Assembly (NCBI GenBank): GCA_028564925.1
Contig: CM053034.1
Location: 89,881,160 to 89,945,159, forward strand
DNA: 64,000 bases
Source: Lithobates sylvaticus
Taxonomy: Eukaryota; Chordata; Amphibia; Anura; Ranidae
Reading direction: 5' to 3'
A program made the position numbers and the translations under genes. Of the stretch, positions 34,120 through 46,328 are shown one piece after another (within the stretch, counting starts at the first letter, position 1; each line of letters opens with the position of its first letter). The notes under the pieces were generated by a model that was given only the letters and a program-made list of their open reading frames with translations, searched no databases and was not told where the DNA came from.

Positions 34120-34715
34120 ACACCATACTCTGTGTGTATTCTGCTATTGCAAAAACATTGCAAAAAAATAAAATGTTGCTGTGTTTTGTGCATGTGTGCA
34201 GGAGTGTGACATATAATCAATTGATATTTCTTCTATTGTGCTATCCCAAAAAAAAATTGTAGTGACATTTTTTTTCCCCAATAGCATTTTCTGCATGTTC
34301 ATACAAGCATTACACACTGTGGGTGTTTTCTGCTATTGCCAAAAAATAAAATTTTGCTGTGTTTTGTGCATGTGTGCAGGAGTGTGACATACACTTGATC
34401 GATATTTCTTCTATTGTGCTATCCCAAAAAAAAAAAATTGTAGTGACATTTTTTTTTTCCCAATAGCATTTTCTGCATGTTCATACACGCTTTACACACT
34501 GTGGGTGTATTCTGCTATTGCCAAAAAATAAAATAGTTCAGTGTTTTGTGCATGTGTGCAGGAGTGTGACATACAATCGATCAATATTTCTTCTATTGTG
34601 CTATCCCAAAAAAAAAAAATTGTAGTGGCATTTTTTTCCCAATAGCATTTTCTGCAGTTTAGCAGTTTTTGAGATACATGCTTTACATACTGTGGGTGTA
34701 TTCTGCTATTGCAAA
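34120..34715 (+). repeat. Tandem repeat upstream of the second hAT transposase
   Basis: Three units of about 180-190 bp and a partial fourth, each with CTGCTATTGCCAAAAAATAA, GTGCATGTGTGCAGGAGTGT and TTCTATTGTGCTATCCC. It lies between the nested terminus (33534) and the transposase start (34753), the same place as the satellite in the other hAT element, but with a different sequence. Confidence 0.85.
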
Positions 34716-34752
34716 AACACCCATTTAGGGCGAGATCATAAATTTTGAAAAT

Positions 34753-37700
34753 ATGCGGAGATCGTCAAAAAAGGGACTTGGCCCCGGTCGTGGTGCTGCT
34801 GGTGGAGCTCCTGTTGTAGGGAGAAGACGTGGTCGATCTGTGCCAGCTACACGCACTAGTGAAACACCTTCCTCAGGTGCGATTAGGCGACAGAGCCTGC
34901 AGCGGTATTTGGTCGGGCCTAATGAGGCTGTACGAATGTTGAGGCCAGGACAAATACAGGCGATAGTAGATTGGGTTGCTGACAGTGCCTCCAATTGCAA
35001 ATCAGCCAATCAGTCTGAGCCCCAAATCATGCAGCAGTCTCTTCTGCTTTTTGATGACTCTGTTAGCAGGGTTTCCCAGGGCCATCCACCTAGCCCTGCC
35101 CCAGAAGTGGAAGAGATTGTGTGCACCGATGCCCAACCACTTATGTTTCATGATGAGTACATGGGAGGACCATCGCAGCACGTCTCAGATGATGACGAAA
35201 CACAGGTGCCAACTGCTGCTGCTTTCGCCATTGTGCAGACCGACAAGAAGGTCAGGGGTGAAGACTGGGTGGAAGATGATGTGGAGGACGATGAGGTCCT
35301 TGACCCCACATGAAATCAACGTCATGCAGGTGACCAGTGTAGTTCGGAGGAAGATGCGGTGGTCGCACAGAGCCACCAGCACAGCAGAAGAGGGAGCAGG
35401 GTGCAAAAGCGGACCTTCCTTCTTCTAGACAGTACGTCTGCTACTGCCCAACGCAGCAAGGGACCAAGCACACCAAAGCCAGGTCCAAGGAGTTCACTAG
35501 CGTGGCAGTTCTTCAGACAATGTGCTGATGACAAGACACGAGTGGTTTGCACGCTGTGCAATCAGAGCCTGAAGCGAGGCATAAACGTTCTCAACCTGAG
35601 CACAACCTGCATGACCAGGCATCTAAGTGCAAAGCACGAGATGCAGTGGGGTAGACACCTCAAAAACCAAGAAAGGTCTCTGGTTCCTCCTGCTTCCTCT
35701 TCTGCTGCAGTCTCAGCCTCTTCATCCACCTCTGTAGTGACAGTGGCACCTGCCAACCCGCAAACAGAGGATCTGCCAGCAACACTACCACCTGGGTCAC
35801 CAACCATCTCCACAATGTCCCATGGAAGCGTTCAGCTCTCTATCTCCCAAACACTGGAGCGGAAGAGGAAGTACCCCCCTAGCCACCCGTGATCCCTGGC
35901 CCTGAATGCCAGCATTTCAAAATTACTCGCCTTTGAAATGCTGTCATTCCGTCTGGTGGAGACGCAGAGTTTTAAAAGGCTGATGTCATTGGCTGTCCCA
36001 CAGTACGTCGTGCCCAGCCGCCACTACTTTTCCAGGCGAGCTATCCCTTCCCTGCACAACCAAGTGGGAGACAAAATCAGGTGTGCACTGCGCAACGCCA
36101 TCTGTGGCATGGTCCACCTAACTACGGATGCGTGGACCAGTAAGCACGGTCAGGGACGTTATATCTCCCTAACAGCACACTGGGTAAATGTAGTGGCGGC
36201 TGGGCCTGAGGCGGATAGCAGTTTGGCGCATGTCCTTCCACCACCGAGGATTGCAGGGCGCTTCAGTTTGCCTCCTGTTGCTAACTCCTCCTACTCCGCC
36301 TCCTCATCCTCTACCGCCTCCTCATCTGGCCAGCGTAACACCTTCACCACCAACTTCAGCACAGCCAGGGCTAAACGACAGCAGGCAGTTTTAAAACTTT
36401 CCTGTTTGGGGGAAAAACCCCACACCGCGCAGGTGTTGTGAAGGGACATGGAACAACAGACCGATGAGTGGTTGATGGCAGTGAGCCTCAAGCCCGGCCT
36501 GGTGGTGTGCGATAATGGGCGAAATCTCGTAGCAGCTCTGGGCCTAGCCGGTTTGACGCACATCCCTTGCCTGGCGCATGTGCTGAACTTGGTGGTCCAG
36601 AGGTTCCTTAAGAATTACCCCGATATGCAGAAAGTGCGGGCCGTCTGTGCGCACTTTCGGCGTTCTCACCCTGCTGCGGCTCGCCTGTCAGCGATGCAGC
36701 GTAACTTCGGCCTTCCCGCTCACCGTCTCATATGTGACGTGCCCACAAGGTGAAAATCCACCTTGCACATGCTTGCCAGACTGTGCGAGCAGCAGCAGGC
36801 GATAGTGAAGTTTCAGCTGCAGCACGCACGCGTGAGTCGCTCTGCGGAACAGCACCACTTCACCACCAATAACTGGGCCTCCATGCGAGATCTGTGTGCC
36901 TTGTTGCGCTGTTTCGAGTACTCCACCAACATGGCCAGTGCCGATGATGCCGTTCTCAGCGTTACTGTCCAAGTTCTATGCCTCCTTGAAAAAACGCTTC
37001 AGGCGATGATGGAAGAGGATGTGGCACAGGAGGAGGAGGAGGAGGAAGAGGGATCATTTCCAAGGCTTTCAGGGCAGTCATTTACAAGTGGCTAGGAGGG
37101 TGGGTTCCTGCACCAACAAGCGCCAGGTACACAATTGTCTGGCAGCAAGGGCACAGTTCTGGAGGATGACGAGGTGGAGGATGACAAGGAGGTGGAGGAG
37201 GAGGAACCATGTTCACAGCAGTGTGGCACCCAGACCAGCTCATGTCCATCACTGGTGCATGGCTGGTGGGATACAGAGGACACAGACGATACACCTCCCC
37301 TAGAGGACAGCTTTTCATTGCCTCTGGACAGCCTGGCACACATGAGCGATTACATGCTGCAGTGTCTCTGCAACGACCGCCGAGTTTCCCACATTTTAAC
37401 TGGTGCTGATTACTGGATGGCCACCCTGCTGGATCGCCGTTACAAGGACAATGTGCCGTCCTTAATTACCTCACTGGAGCGTGATCGTAAGATGCGCGAG
37501 TACAAGCACACGTTGGTAGACGCGCTGCTGGTGGCATTCCCACTTGACAGCGGGGGTACGGTGGAAGCACAAGGCGAAGGCAGAGGAGGAGGAAGAGGTC
37601 GCCAACGCAGCCGGGGGGCACCACCAGCACCTCGGAAGGCAGGGTTAGCATTGGCCGAAATGTGGAAAAGCTTTGTCAGCACGCCACAACAACCAGCACC

Positions 37701-38029
37701 ACCAGCTGAGATGCAACGTCTTAGCAGGAGGCAGCATTTCAACAACATGGTGGAGCAGTATGTGTGCACACGCCTACACATACTGAATGACGGGTCTGCC
37801 TCCTTCAACTTCTGGGTCTCCAAATTGGGCACATGGCCTGAGCTTGCCCTTTACGCCTTGGAGGTGCTGGCCTGCCCCTGTATTATCTGAACGTGTATTT
37901 AGCACGGCAGTGGGCGTTATCACAGACAAGCGCAGCCGCCTGTCCAGAGCCAATGTGGACAAGCTCACATTCATTAAAATGAACCAGGCATGGATCCCAC
38001 AGGACTTATCCGTACCTTGTGCAGAATAG
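34753..38029 (+). pseudogene. hAT transposase with BED zinc finger, decayed
   Basis: One frame runs from 34753 to 37890, interrupted by five in-frame stops (starting at 35311, 35890, 36439, 36751 and 37093), and a single frame change near 37880 leads into 37787-38029. Parts in order: basic N terminus (RRSSKKGLGPGRG), acidic region, BED finger (LAWQFFRQCADDKTRVVCTL; C-x2-C, then H-x4-H), DDE core (LTTDAWTSKHGQGRYISLTA; LVVCDNGRNLVAALG; CLAHVLNLVVQRFLKNYP) and C-terminal dimerisation segment (LSERVFSTAVGVITDKRSRL). The stop at 36751 replaces the Trp of the PTRW motif kept in the other hAT copy. Length and domain order agree with the transposase at 17134-20303, of which it is a distant relative. 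It cannot make a full protein. Confidence 0.9.
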
Positions 38030-38591
38030 ACACGTATACCGGTGTTCTGACAAAAACTGTCTGGCCATCAGATAGTGTCTGGCCACTTACTGAACAGGCG
38101 CAGTGCTTGCGCAGTACGGAGGACAAGGAGATTCACAAAATCTCCAAAGATGAACGTCGCCTGCGCAGTGAGTGCAGGTTCAAGCCCCACCATCCAAGTG
38201 GACATACGGTAGCACATAGTAACAGGGCCCCTCAATGGCTCACTTGGATAGGCTTTAACCTCGGATGATGTGGCTTGAACCTGGAGTCACCGTGCATCGT
38301 CTTCGGAGAGAGTTTCTAAATCCCCTTGTCCTACGTACTGAGCAAGCGCAGTACATGGCGGACACTATGCGACGGGGGACAGAATTCGACACATCATTCA
38401 CCACTAGCCTTACCCAGCAATTGTTGTATTTTTTAACCAGTGTTGGCTACCTCGTCCTCCTCCACCGCCGCTTCCACCTACACCGCCACATCCACTGCCA
38501 CCTCAACCTCCTACTCCATATGGACCTCGTCCTCTTAGATCAAGATTATAATTTTCATTTTTTTAATTTCCAAGTATTTTATTTTCCCACT

Positions 38592-38929
38592 ATCTCGTAG
38601 CAGCTCTGGGCCTAGCCGGTTTGACGCACATCCTTTGCCTGGCGCATGTGCTGAACTTGGTAGTCCAGAGGTTCCTTAAGAATTACCCCGATATGCAGAA
38701 AGTGCGGGCCGTCTGTGCGCACTTTCGGCGTTCTCACCCTGCTGCTGCTCGCCTGTCAGCGATGCAGCGTAACTTCGGCCTTCCCGCTCACCGTCTCATA
38801 TGTGACGTGCCCACAAGGTGAAAATCCACCTTGCACATGCTTGCCAGACTGTGCGAGCAGCAGCAGGCGATAGTGGAGTTTCAGCTGCAGCACGCACGCG
38901 TGAGTCGCTCTGCGGAACAGCACCACTTC
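38592..38929 (+). repeat. 338-bp duplicated piece of the transposase
   Basis: It repeats 36524-36861 with only a handful of differences, including the same TGA stop in the PTR motif (38818). On its right it switches at once to the interior of the outer element (CTTGATGGGGAGAAGGGCC), which also occurs near 3450. Confidence 0.9.
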
Positions 38930-40194
38930 CCTTGATGGGGAGAAGGGCCTCATCCCCACAACCCTTGCCCGGTGGTTGTGGGGGTCTGCAGGCGGGGGGG
39001 CTTATCGGAATCTGGAAGCCCCCTTTAACAAGGGGACCCCCAGATCCCGGCCCCCCTGTGTGAAATGGTAAAAGGGTACAAATGTACCCCTACCATTTCA
39101 CAAAAAAAGTGACAAAAAGGTTAAAAAACACAAGAGGCGGTTTTTGACAAGTCCTTTATTAATTTCTTCTTCTTCCATCTTCTTTCTTCTGGTCTTCCTT
39201 CGGTGTTCCTCCAACTTCTTCTTCTCCATCTTCTTCTTCATCTTCTTCTTCCTCCCCTCTTCTCATCCCACATCTTGCTCCAGCTTCTTCTCCGCTCCGC
39301 CCGCATGATCCGCCTTAGTGGGAGTCTTCAGCCGTGTGGCGCAGGGCTCCCCTTAATATCCATACCAGACCTGAAGGGCCTGGTATGGAATTTAGGGGGA
39401 CCCCCACGCATTTTTTTTTAAATTTTGGTTCGGGTTCCCCTATGGGGAAATCCCCATGCTGTTTTTATCAATGAACTGTTATGTGTATTGTCGGACCCGA
39501 CAATTCATTGTAGCCGCGAGTAGTTTTAAATTATTTTTTTTCCTTTAGAAATGTAATTTTGCTTTCAGACTGTTCTAAAAATGGGAAACATGTGCCCAGG
39601 CATACTATAGACACCCCAGGTATAAAATTTAAAGGAATTTTACACTTTTATTGTTTCACTTTAAGCATTATTAAAATCACTGCTCCCGAAAAAACGGACA
39701 TTTTTAAAACTTTTTTTTGCATTGATACATGTCCCCTGGGGCAGGACCCAGGTCCCCAAACACTTTTTATGACAATACCATGCATATAAGCCTTTCAAAT
39801 TAGCACCTTTGATTATTCATGCTTGTGTCCTATAGACTTTTACGGTGTTCGCGTGTTCGAACAAATTTTTTGCCTGTTCGCATGTTCTGGTGCAAACTGA
39901 ATGGGGGGCTGTTCGGCTCATCCCTAGTCTCCAGTACGGTATTTGTACATTGATATCATATCCCCTCTCAAGCGTCTCCTCTCCAGAGAGAATAAGTTCA
40001 ATGCTTGTAGTCTTTCCTCATAGCTGAGGTCATCCAGTCCCTTTATAGTGATAACATTATAATATACAAAATAGTTTTATTTCCTTATTTTTCTTTTGTC
40101 CTGATACTTTGGTTTTGTTTTGAATTATTGAATTAAAAACATTACAGATACTTTCTCGTAATCTAATCATGTGTTTAATTCTTTGCTACTTAAG

Positions 40195-40290
40195 GAAACA
40201 CAATTTACTATCCTAGGAGACCTAAGAAAATGTGGATTAAGAGACCACAGTGTATGCCTCATTTCAGTCGCCATATTGATGGGTGGAACG
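40195..40290 (+). CDS. Exon C of the VWD-domain glycoprotein
   Basis: The exon is exactly 32 codons, phase 0 on both sides, with acceptor CTTTGCTACTTAAG and donor ACG|GTGAGT. It reads ETQFTILGDLRKCGLRDHSV then CLISVAILMGGT. In gel-forming mucins the VWD D2 domain continues after ...GDCxYVL.K with FT(V/I)L.(E/D)L..CG..D...CL..V.L, which this exon follows closely. It therefore joins in frame to exon B (ending in K) across an 11.4 kb intron filled with a palindromic retroelement and a hAT element. The short intervening loop seems to lack one Cys found in mucins between the two segments, which may favour an otogelin-like or divergent member. No stop or shift is present. Confidence 0.85.
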
Positions 40291-40918
40291 GTGAGTTGTC
40301 AGTATTACATAATGTTGGACCGTTGTTGCAATGTCTGAGCTCAAATTATATAATCTGCTGCTTTTTAAGCAAACAAGAAAAGCAAGTGATTGCTATACTG
40401 ATTACCATAACAGGACCTAGACACACAAGACATCCTAAATATTAAAGGGAAGCTGTAAGCATTTTAGGTAGAATGTATTTGTTTTTAGGTTTATACATGA
40501 GGTATTCTATACCTAATAATGTTTAAAATCGACAACACTGGTGTCATTACAGGCAGGTTTCTAAAAAGGGAGAGCAGGACAGCAGAAACTATTTAACACT
40601 GTGTCTTTCCCCCACAGGACACAGATTTGTGGAAACATTACTGATTGAAGATCTTCTGGGGCTGCCATGGCAGTGGCTGTCCCCTTTGGTACCCACTCAC
40701 CAGCTTGTTTGGCTAAGGTTTTTTTTTCTGTCCCAGTTTACCTAGAAATAATTGTTTACAATGCCAACATTTCCTTTTATGGTTCCTTCTTGTGGGGGAT
40801 CCTCCCACCTCTAGCTTGACCAAAGCAACCATGTTACTAGTGGAGGTATCTCCTCTTTTTAAGGTCCCTGTAGGTATAAGGCGGTAGCGGTCGCCCGCAC
40901 TAGGCCTATTATCACTAG
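40291..40918. other. Intron of the VWD gene, repeat-like
   Basis: Part of a 7.6 kb intron (40291-47858). I see no exon. A sequence near 40605-40720 (CACAGGACACAGATTTGTGG...) has an acceptor-like edge but no domain. Confidence 0.45.
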
Positions 40919-40934
40919 CTTAGCACTATGACCA

Positions 40935-41190
40935 ATGCTGGTATCTCATAATATGCAAGGGAAGTCTGTCACAATAGCATCAGTGTACGCCCCCAATGAC
41001 GCTCAGGCTAGATTCTTTAAGAATTTCTTCATGGCCCTAGATAAACTCCACTCCCCACATATGATAGTGGGGGGAGACTTTAACTTAGTGGCCCATCCGT
41101 CTCTTGACAGGAGCAGGACTGGCCACGCCTCTAATGTTTTCCCTAAAACCCTACAGTACCTCATCAAGTCAAACCAGCTTATCTGACTGG
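40935..41190 (+). pseudogene. LINE fragment, AP endonuclease domain
   Basis: The 83-codon frame contains IASVYAPNDAQARFF, then MIVGGDFNLVAHPSLDRS, which are the Y-x-P-N and GDFN motifs of the apurinic-type endonuclease of L1/Tx1-like LINEs. The upstream nucleic-acid-nicking motifs and the reverse transcriptase are absent, so this is a short dead piece left in the intron. DIRS sequence follows. Confidence 0.75.
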
Positions 41191-41379
41191 GAGGGCCATG
41201 ATGTTACTACAAGTTTTTCATCAGGACAGGTGTCCTCTGTGTATATGGAACTGACGGACCAGTTGTTCCAGGACCTGAAGTACGTATGTAGAGAGCCACA
41301 TAGTGAACCAGTCTTTTTTTTTCTGCACATAAGAAGCCTTTTCTTTATTCTGACTCCTCACACTGTGGCTCCATGCCCT

Positions 41380-44290
41380 TCAAAGCTCCTACAAGTGGTG
41401 CCAAGTGCTCCTGGCCTTACAGCATATAGGCTCACCCCATACATTTCCAAGGAGGGGGTTGTCTTTGCTGGTTTGCAGGTCATGGCCCTTCTGAAAAGTG
41501 GGTCCACAAACTGCAACATACATTTTTGTTCTTGTCCACCAGAACATATCTCTCTGTCCAACCTTTGCCCCCGCCCCCATTCTGCCTGTGGGCTCTGTAC
41601 GGGGCTGTCCAGGATTTGCTTCTCCAGGGATTGATTTCCCAGTTCTGAAGTTGAAGCGTTTTCAGGGGCTCTCCTCCAATCTGTTTATGGATCCTAAGAA
41701 GGATGGGGTTCACCCAATCTTGGACCTCAAGACCCTGAATGGTTTGTGCAGGTGCAGAAGTTCAAGATGGAATCTATCCGTTCGGTGATTCCCTTCCTTC
41801 ATCAAGTCGATTTCCTGGACTCCTTAGACACCAAGGATGCGTACCTGCAAGGTCCCTTCTGTGCTGGGCACAACTCTTCTTGTGCCTTGTGGTCAGGGAT
41901 CCCACATTATCAATGTGTAGTGCTTCTCTTCAGTTTAGTCTCTGCTTCTTGGGTTTTTACTGAGGTGTTGGCCTGGTCCTGGCATTGCTGTGACAATGGG
42001 GGATTGTCGTGATCGGTTTACAGGATGACCTATTTCTGTGAGTGGAGACTCACTTTGCGTGCCTGGAAAATGTGGAGATCATGATGCACTTTCCTTCGGA
42101 GGGATCCTGAGTCCCAAGAGGTCCGCCTTGACCCGATCCAGAAAGTGGAGTCTCTGGGTCTGATATTTGACTAGACACAGTCAAGGTGTCTTTCTGGATG
42201 GACAAGCTTCAGAAATGTCAGACTACGACCCAACTGCTCTTGCCCCACATAATGTATGGTCTTCTCTTTGGTCTTGCATGCCAGTCCTGTGTCTCATTGT
42301 GTCTACCTTTGCAGTGGCCCCGCATGCGCCGTCCCCTACAAGGGTTCTGCAGAGGAAGATCCTGGCACAATGGGACACATCTTTCACTTCATTGGACAAC
42401 CAGCTTCGTCTGGGTTGATCAATCAGGGCCTCTTACCTCTGGGGGCTTCAGTCGCCCTTCCTAGAAGCCTGCAAGTATTCCCTCAGTGGAGGGTAGTCAC
42501 GACAGATGCCAGCTTGTCCGACTGGGGAGGAGTCCTGAGTTTGAGATCAGCGCAGGTTCATTGGACGCCAGAGGAGGCTTGGCTCCCAATCAATGTCCTG
42601 GAGCTGTGGGCGATCAGGTCATGCCTGAAGCGATTGATGGACCTCCTTCGTGGATGTCCGGCCAAGATCTATTCAGACATGTCATCGCAGTGACCTAGGT
42701 CAACCACTAGAATGGAAAATATAGTGCCAGCGCTGGAGGCCTTACGCATTGTTTGGCAGGCAGAACTACACCAACCGGTTCTCTCTGCCATGTACATCAC
42801 AGGCATTGAAAACTGGCAGGTAGACATGTGCAATTCGTTTCGTTTTTTTTTCGTTTTTCGTTTTTTTTCGTTATTTTCGTTCATTCGTTATCGTATGAAT
42901 GAACGAATGATTCGCTAAAAATTTTAACGAATAACGAATCGTTCGAATCGAACGAATCCAAAAACAACGAAAATCCGAAAAAAACGAATTAGAAACAACG
43001 AATCTACGAAAGAAGAAAATACGAAAAAAGAAAACAGGAACAACGAAAATCAAAATGAACGAAAAAAATTTATTCCGATTCGTAATTTTCCGTGTCTCTT
43101 AAAATGTAATAATAGCATACACATTACATAAAATTATGAATTATGCTCCGATTACGAATCTACGAATGTTGCGAATGTTACGAATGTACAAATAAATACG
43201 AATGCGTCCGAATTTCGAATAATTGAATAAACGAAAATTAAACGGAAAAAAGAATCAACAAAAAAATAACTCTAACGAAAATACGAATCGTTACGAATAC
43301 GAACACCGACGACTTACGAATTTACGAATCGTTACGAATACGAACACCGACGACGTACGAATTTACGAATCGTTACGAATCAACGGAAACGAAAAAAACT
43401 AAACGAAAATAAACTATTTTTTTTGTTGTTTTGTTGTGGAGGACTTCGGACATTCTGGCGGCTCACTTAAGGAAGGTACCGAGGTTCCTGGTGAAGGCGT
43501 CGGACCCCTGACAGATGCGCTGGTGGCGCCATGGGCTCATTGTCTTTTTGTTTATGTTTTTCCTCCTATTTGGCTGCTCCCTTTCTTTTACGAAGGATGG
43601 CGGCAGAGGTGCTTCTAGTCCTTCCAGACTGGCCTCGTCAACCTGGTGTGGCTGGTCATGGACACCCTCTGGTAAATCTTACTTCAAGAGGACCTTGTGT
43701 CCTAAGGACCAATCTACCAACCTTGCCATCTCTGGCTTTGACGGCATGGCTATTAAAGTCAAGTTCAGAGAGATAGGGGGTTGTCGGTGTTCCCTACTAT
43801 GCTGAAGACATGCAAGTGTACCATTCATCATCGCACCTGAAAGGCTTTTATCGTCTGGTGTAAGGCTCTGGGTGTCCATACATGCTCCTTCTCGTGGCTC
43901 TGGTTCTTCAACAGGGAGTTGATCAAATGCTTGTCTTGAGTGCCATTGAGGGACAGGTTTCTGCATGGGTGATCCTCTTCAATGTCCCTTGACCACACAC
44001 TCCTTAAATCCTTACCTACATTTAATTGGTTTTATCTTGTGGTGCCCCCTGTGCATTTCCTGTTGCCACTTTGGAACCTTACCTTGGTTCTTTTGGTCCT
44101 CCAGAAGCCTCCATTGGGGAGTGGTAGGGATATTCCCCTACTTATGCTTTCCTAAAAAGTCACCTTCTTAGTTTCCATAATTCCTGCACGGTGGGTGTTG
44201 GACCTGGTGGCCTTATCCTATAAGTCTTCCTAATTGGTTTTGTTAAGGGCATTATGTGGTTCCCAGACCGTGCTCCTCTTTCCTGTTGGC
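41380..44290 (+). mobile_element. DIRS-type tyrosine-recombinase retrotransposon, fossil
   Basis: Reverse transcriptase signatures lie at about 41660-41870 (NLFMDPKKDG, ILDLKTLN, FKMESIRSVIPF and DTKDAYL), an RNase H at about 42480-42690 (VVTTDASLSDWGG, INVLELWAIRSC) and tyrosine-recombinase-region sequence at about 43440-44260 (TDALVAPWAH, VLPDWPRQPG). The order fits DIRS1-like elements of amphibians and fish. The element is broken by many changes, has no recognisable termini, and is split by a MITE at 42821. It is old. Confidence 0.8.
42821..43435. mobile_element. hAT-type MITE built of ACGAAT words, inserted in the DIRS fossil
   Basis: It starts TAGACATGTGCAATTCGTTTCG-like, the same terminus as the element at 45031. 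The interior is a dense mix of ACGAAT, TTCGT and AACGAAAA words on both strands. The right terminus is missing, and the DIRS sequence resumes near 43436. Confidence 0.7.
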
Positions 44291-44299
44291 GCCCCATCA

Positions 44300-45022
44300 A
44301 TGTCATGGAGCTGTGTGCAAGTACATGTACACAAGCTTTAGCCCACTGTTGGCTCAAAACGGGTCACAGGAGTACAGAACAAACTGCACTCCTGCAATCC
44401 ATAGGAGAAGTATGGCCAAAAAAGCTTTGGCCATGCTTCAACTTTTAATTGCTAAAGGCATCAAACAGATATCAGAAACAAAAATAGTCCCATAAAACAT
44501 AGAGAAACTAATACAGATGTGGAACAACAAAACCTTTGGCACACTAAATGCCTAAAGCCAGATTCACTTTAAAAATAAGTAAATGTCCCATCTGTAGCTG
44601 AGACACTGTAAACAAAAGATCCACTGTGCTTCTCTTTGCAGTAATTCTCTATGAACATATCTGCCTCTAGGATTTGGCAGCACCCTTTCTAGACCATTGA
44701 ATAAAAAAGAGGTCCTATCTAAATTGTGCATGCCCCTTAAATGTTGGGACACATTCAAAATTTTGGACAGGAACGAACCCTGACCTCCAGCTCACCAGTC
44801 CTAATGCAGAGATGTTGCATGGTATATGCTTCATATTGTGAATTACACTGCAACCAAGAGATAACAACATGATTGTATTCTTGGTTGCCCATTTAATAAA
44901 ATAATCAACATGTGATCTTCCACCAGAAGCACCTGAAAGAGCTATGAAACAGAGTTTTCTTATGGCATCAACAGTATTTGCAAGTGGCCACACATTTTAA
45001 ACCACATTTATAAGAACCTTTG
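44300..45022. other. Intron, no recognised feature
   Basis: Non-coding sequence. A 92-codon minus-strand frame (44993-44715) shows no domain I know and no splice context. Confidence 0.4.
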
Positions 45023-45030
45023 GTTCATAA

Positions 45031-45808
45031 TAGACATGTGCAATTAGTTTAGTTCCGAATTCGTTTTTTTTTAACAAATTTGTTAATTCCGAAATTTCAG
45101 AATTTTTTAATTTCCGAATTTTCAAAAATTCAAAATTTCGGAAATTCAAAATTTCAAAATTTCAGAAATTTGGAATTTTGTATATTCAAAATGTCAGAAA
45201 TTGGACATTTCAGAAATTTAGGAAATTTGAAATTAGGAAATTTGAAAATCCAAAAATAAGAATGAAAATCTGAAAATTCGAAAACCCGAAAATCTGAAAT
45301 AATAACTAACTAATAAATATTAAGTTATAGGTATTGGAGTACGAATTTATCCGAAGTTACGAATTATCTGAAATAACAAATGCCATATCTAAACGAATGG
45401 AGCATAAAGATCTAATAATAATAAATAACAATCATAATAATAAAACCTTTTTATTATTATTATTTATTATTAATTTGTTCCATTCCATTTGTTTAGATGA
45501 GGCATTCGTTATTTTGGATAATTCGTAACTTCAGATAAATTTTTATTTGTTACGTTCACAAACAGCCAAATTTGAAAGGAGATTCCAATACCTATAATTT
45601 TATAGTTAGTTATTATTAGTTAGTAATTATTTCAAATTTTAGTTACTTTCTTTTTTTTTTTTATAAGGTTTTTTGAATTTTAAAATTTCTGAATTTGCAA
45701 ATTTAAAAATTAAAAAATTTAAATATTTCCGGAAATCCGAATTTTCGAAAAAAGCAAAAAAACTAATAAAACGAAAACAAACTATTTTTTTGTCAGTGCA
45801 CATGTCTA
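45031..45808. mobile_element. hAT-type MITE, TAGACATGTGCA termini, 8-bp target duplication
   Basis: The left end TAGACATGTGCA and the inverted right end TAGACATGTGCA are identical over 12 bases. The flanks GTTCATAA (45023-45030) and GTTGATAA (45809-45816) agree at 7 of 8. The interior is composed of AAATTTCNGAAATT-type words and a (TAATAA) inverted block (45410-45470), with no coding capacity. Confidence 0.85.
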
Positions 45809-45816
45809 GTTGATAA

Positions 45817-46328
45817 TCATATTCTGCTGCATTTCTTACATTTGAATCAGTAAACAAAGAAGGTGACAATGCTGGACCAATGATTGAATATGAACATCGA
45901 CCCACTGTCAGTCTCTGCAAAAGAGAACCTATGCCCACAACTATGGGGCATCCTTTAAAAAGCTGTCTGTTTCTCTCAATCCAGCAACGATTGCTGGTTG
46001 TAATGCTTATAAAAAAGTGAAAATTTGGGGGATTCTTGTTACATTATATCTTTGCCAAAAAGAAGGCTGAGTCTCTGTGGGTTGTATGTCCATACTAGAA
46101 GGGTGAGCTGTACGTTTGCTATTTGGACCCCATGGACAACTACTTCTGATACATCCAGTGAATGGGAGGAAAATATAACTACTGGTTCAGGGCACTGGAT
46201 GTGTAGCTGAAGGGGGAAATGTGACAGTCTCAGGGTGTCCACCATTCCACAATGCAGTGGGAGGGGCAGACAGCGGTAAATGGAGAAGAAATTCCTATGA
46301 CCAGGGAACGGAAATAAGCAGCAAGTTA
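45817..46328. other. Intron, no recognised feature
   Basis: Non-coding sequence between two MITEs; no exon seen. Confidence 0.4.

Larger units (their letters stand above)
33098..39926 (+). mobile_element. hAT composite element with 430-bp inverted termini and 8-bp target duplication
   Basis: The ends are TAGGGATGAGC (33098) and, inverted, TAGGGATGAGCCGAAC (39926). The flanks GTCTTCAG (33090-33097) and GTCTCCAG (39927-39934) agree at 7 of 8 bases, as expected of an ageing hAT target duplication. Inverted arms of about 430 bp (33098-33533 and 39490-39926) share GGGACATGTATCAATGC, GGGAGCAGTGATTTTAA and CTACAATGAATTGTCGG. A second hAT-like terminus, TAGGGTTGAGCGAAC, starts at 33534, so a related hAT with its transposase seems nested within the outer element; its right end is lost near 38929. 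Confidence 0.8.

Noticed and set aside
40600-40720. Exon-like stretch after TTTCCCCCACAG
   Set aside because: The acceptor looks good, but no frame continues the VWD domain and the sequence looks like an interspersed repeat.
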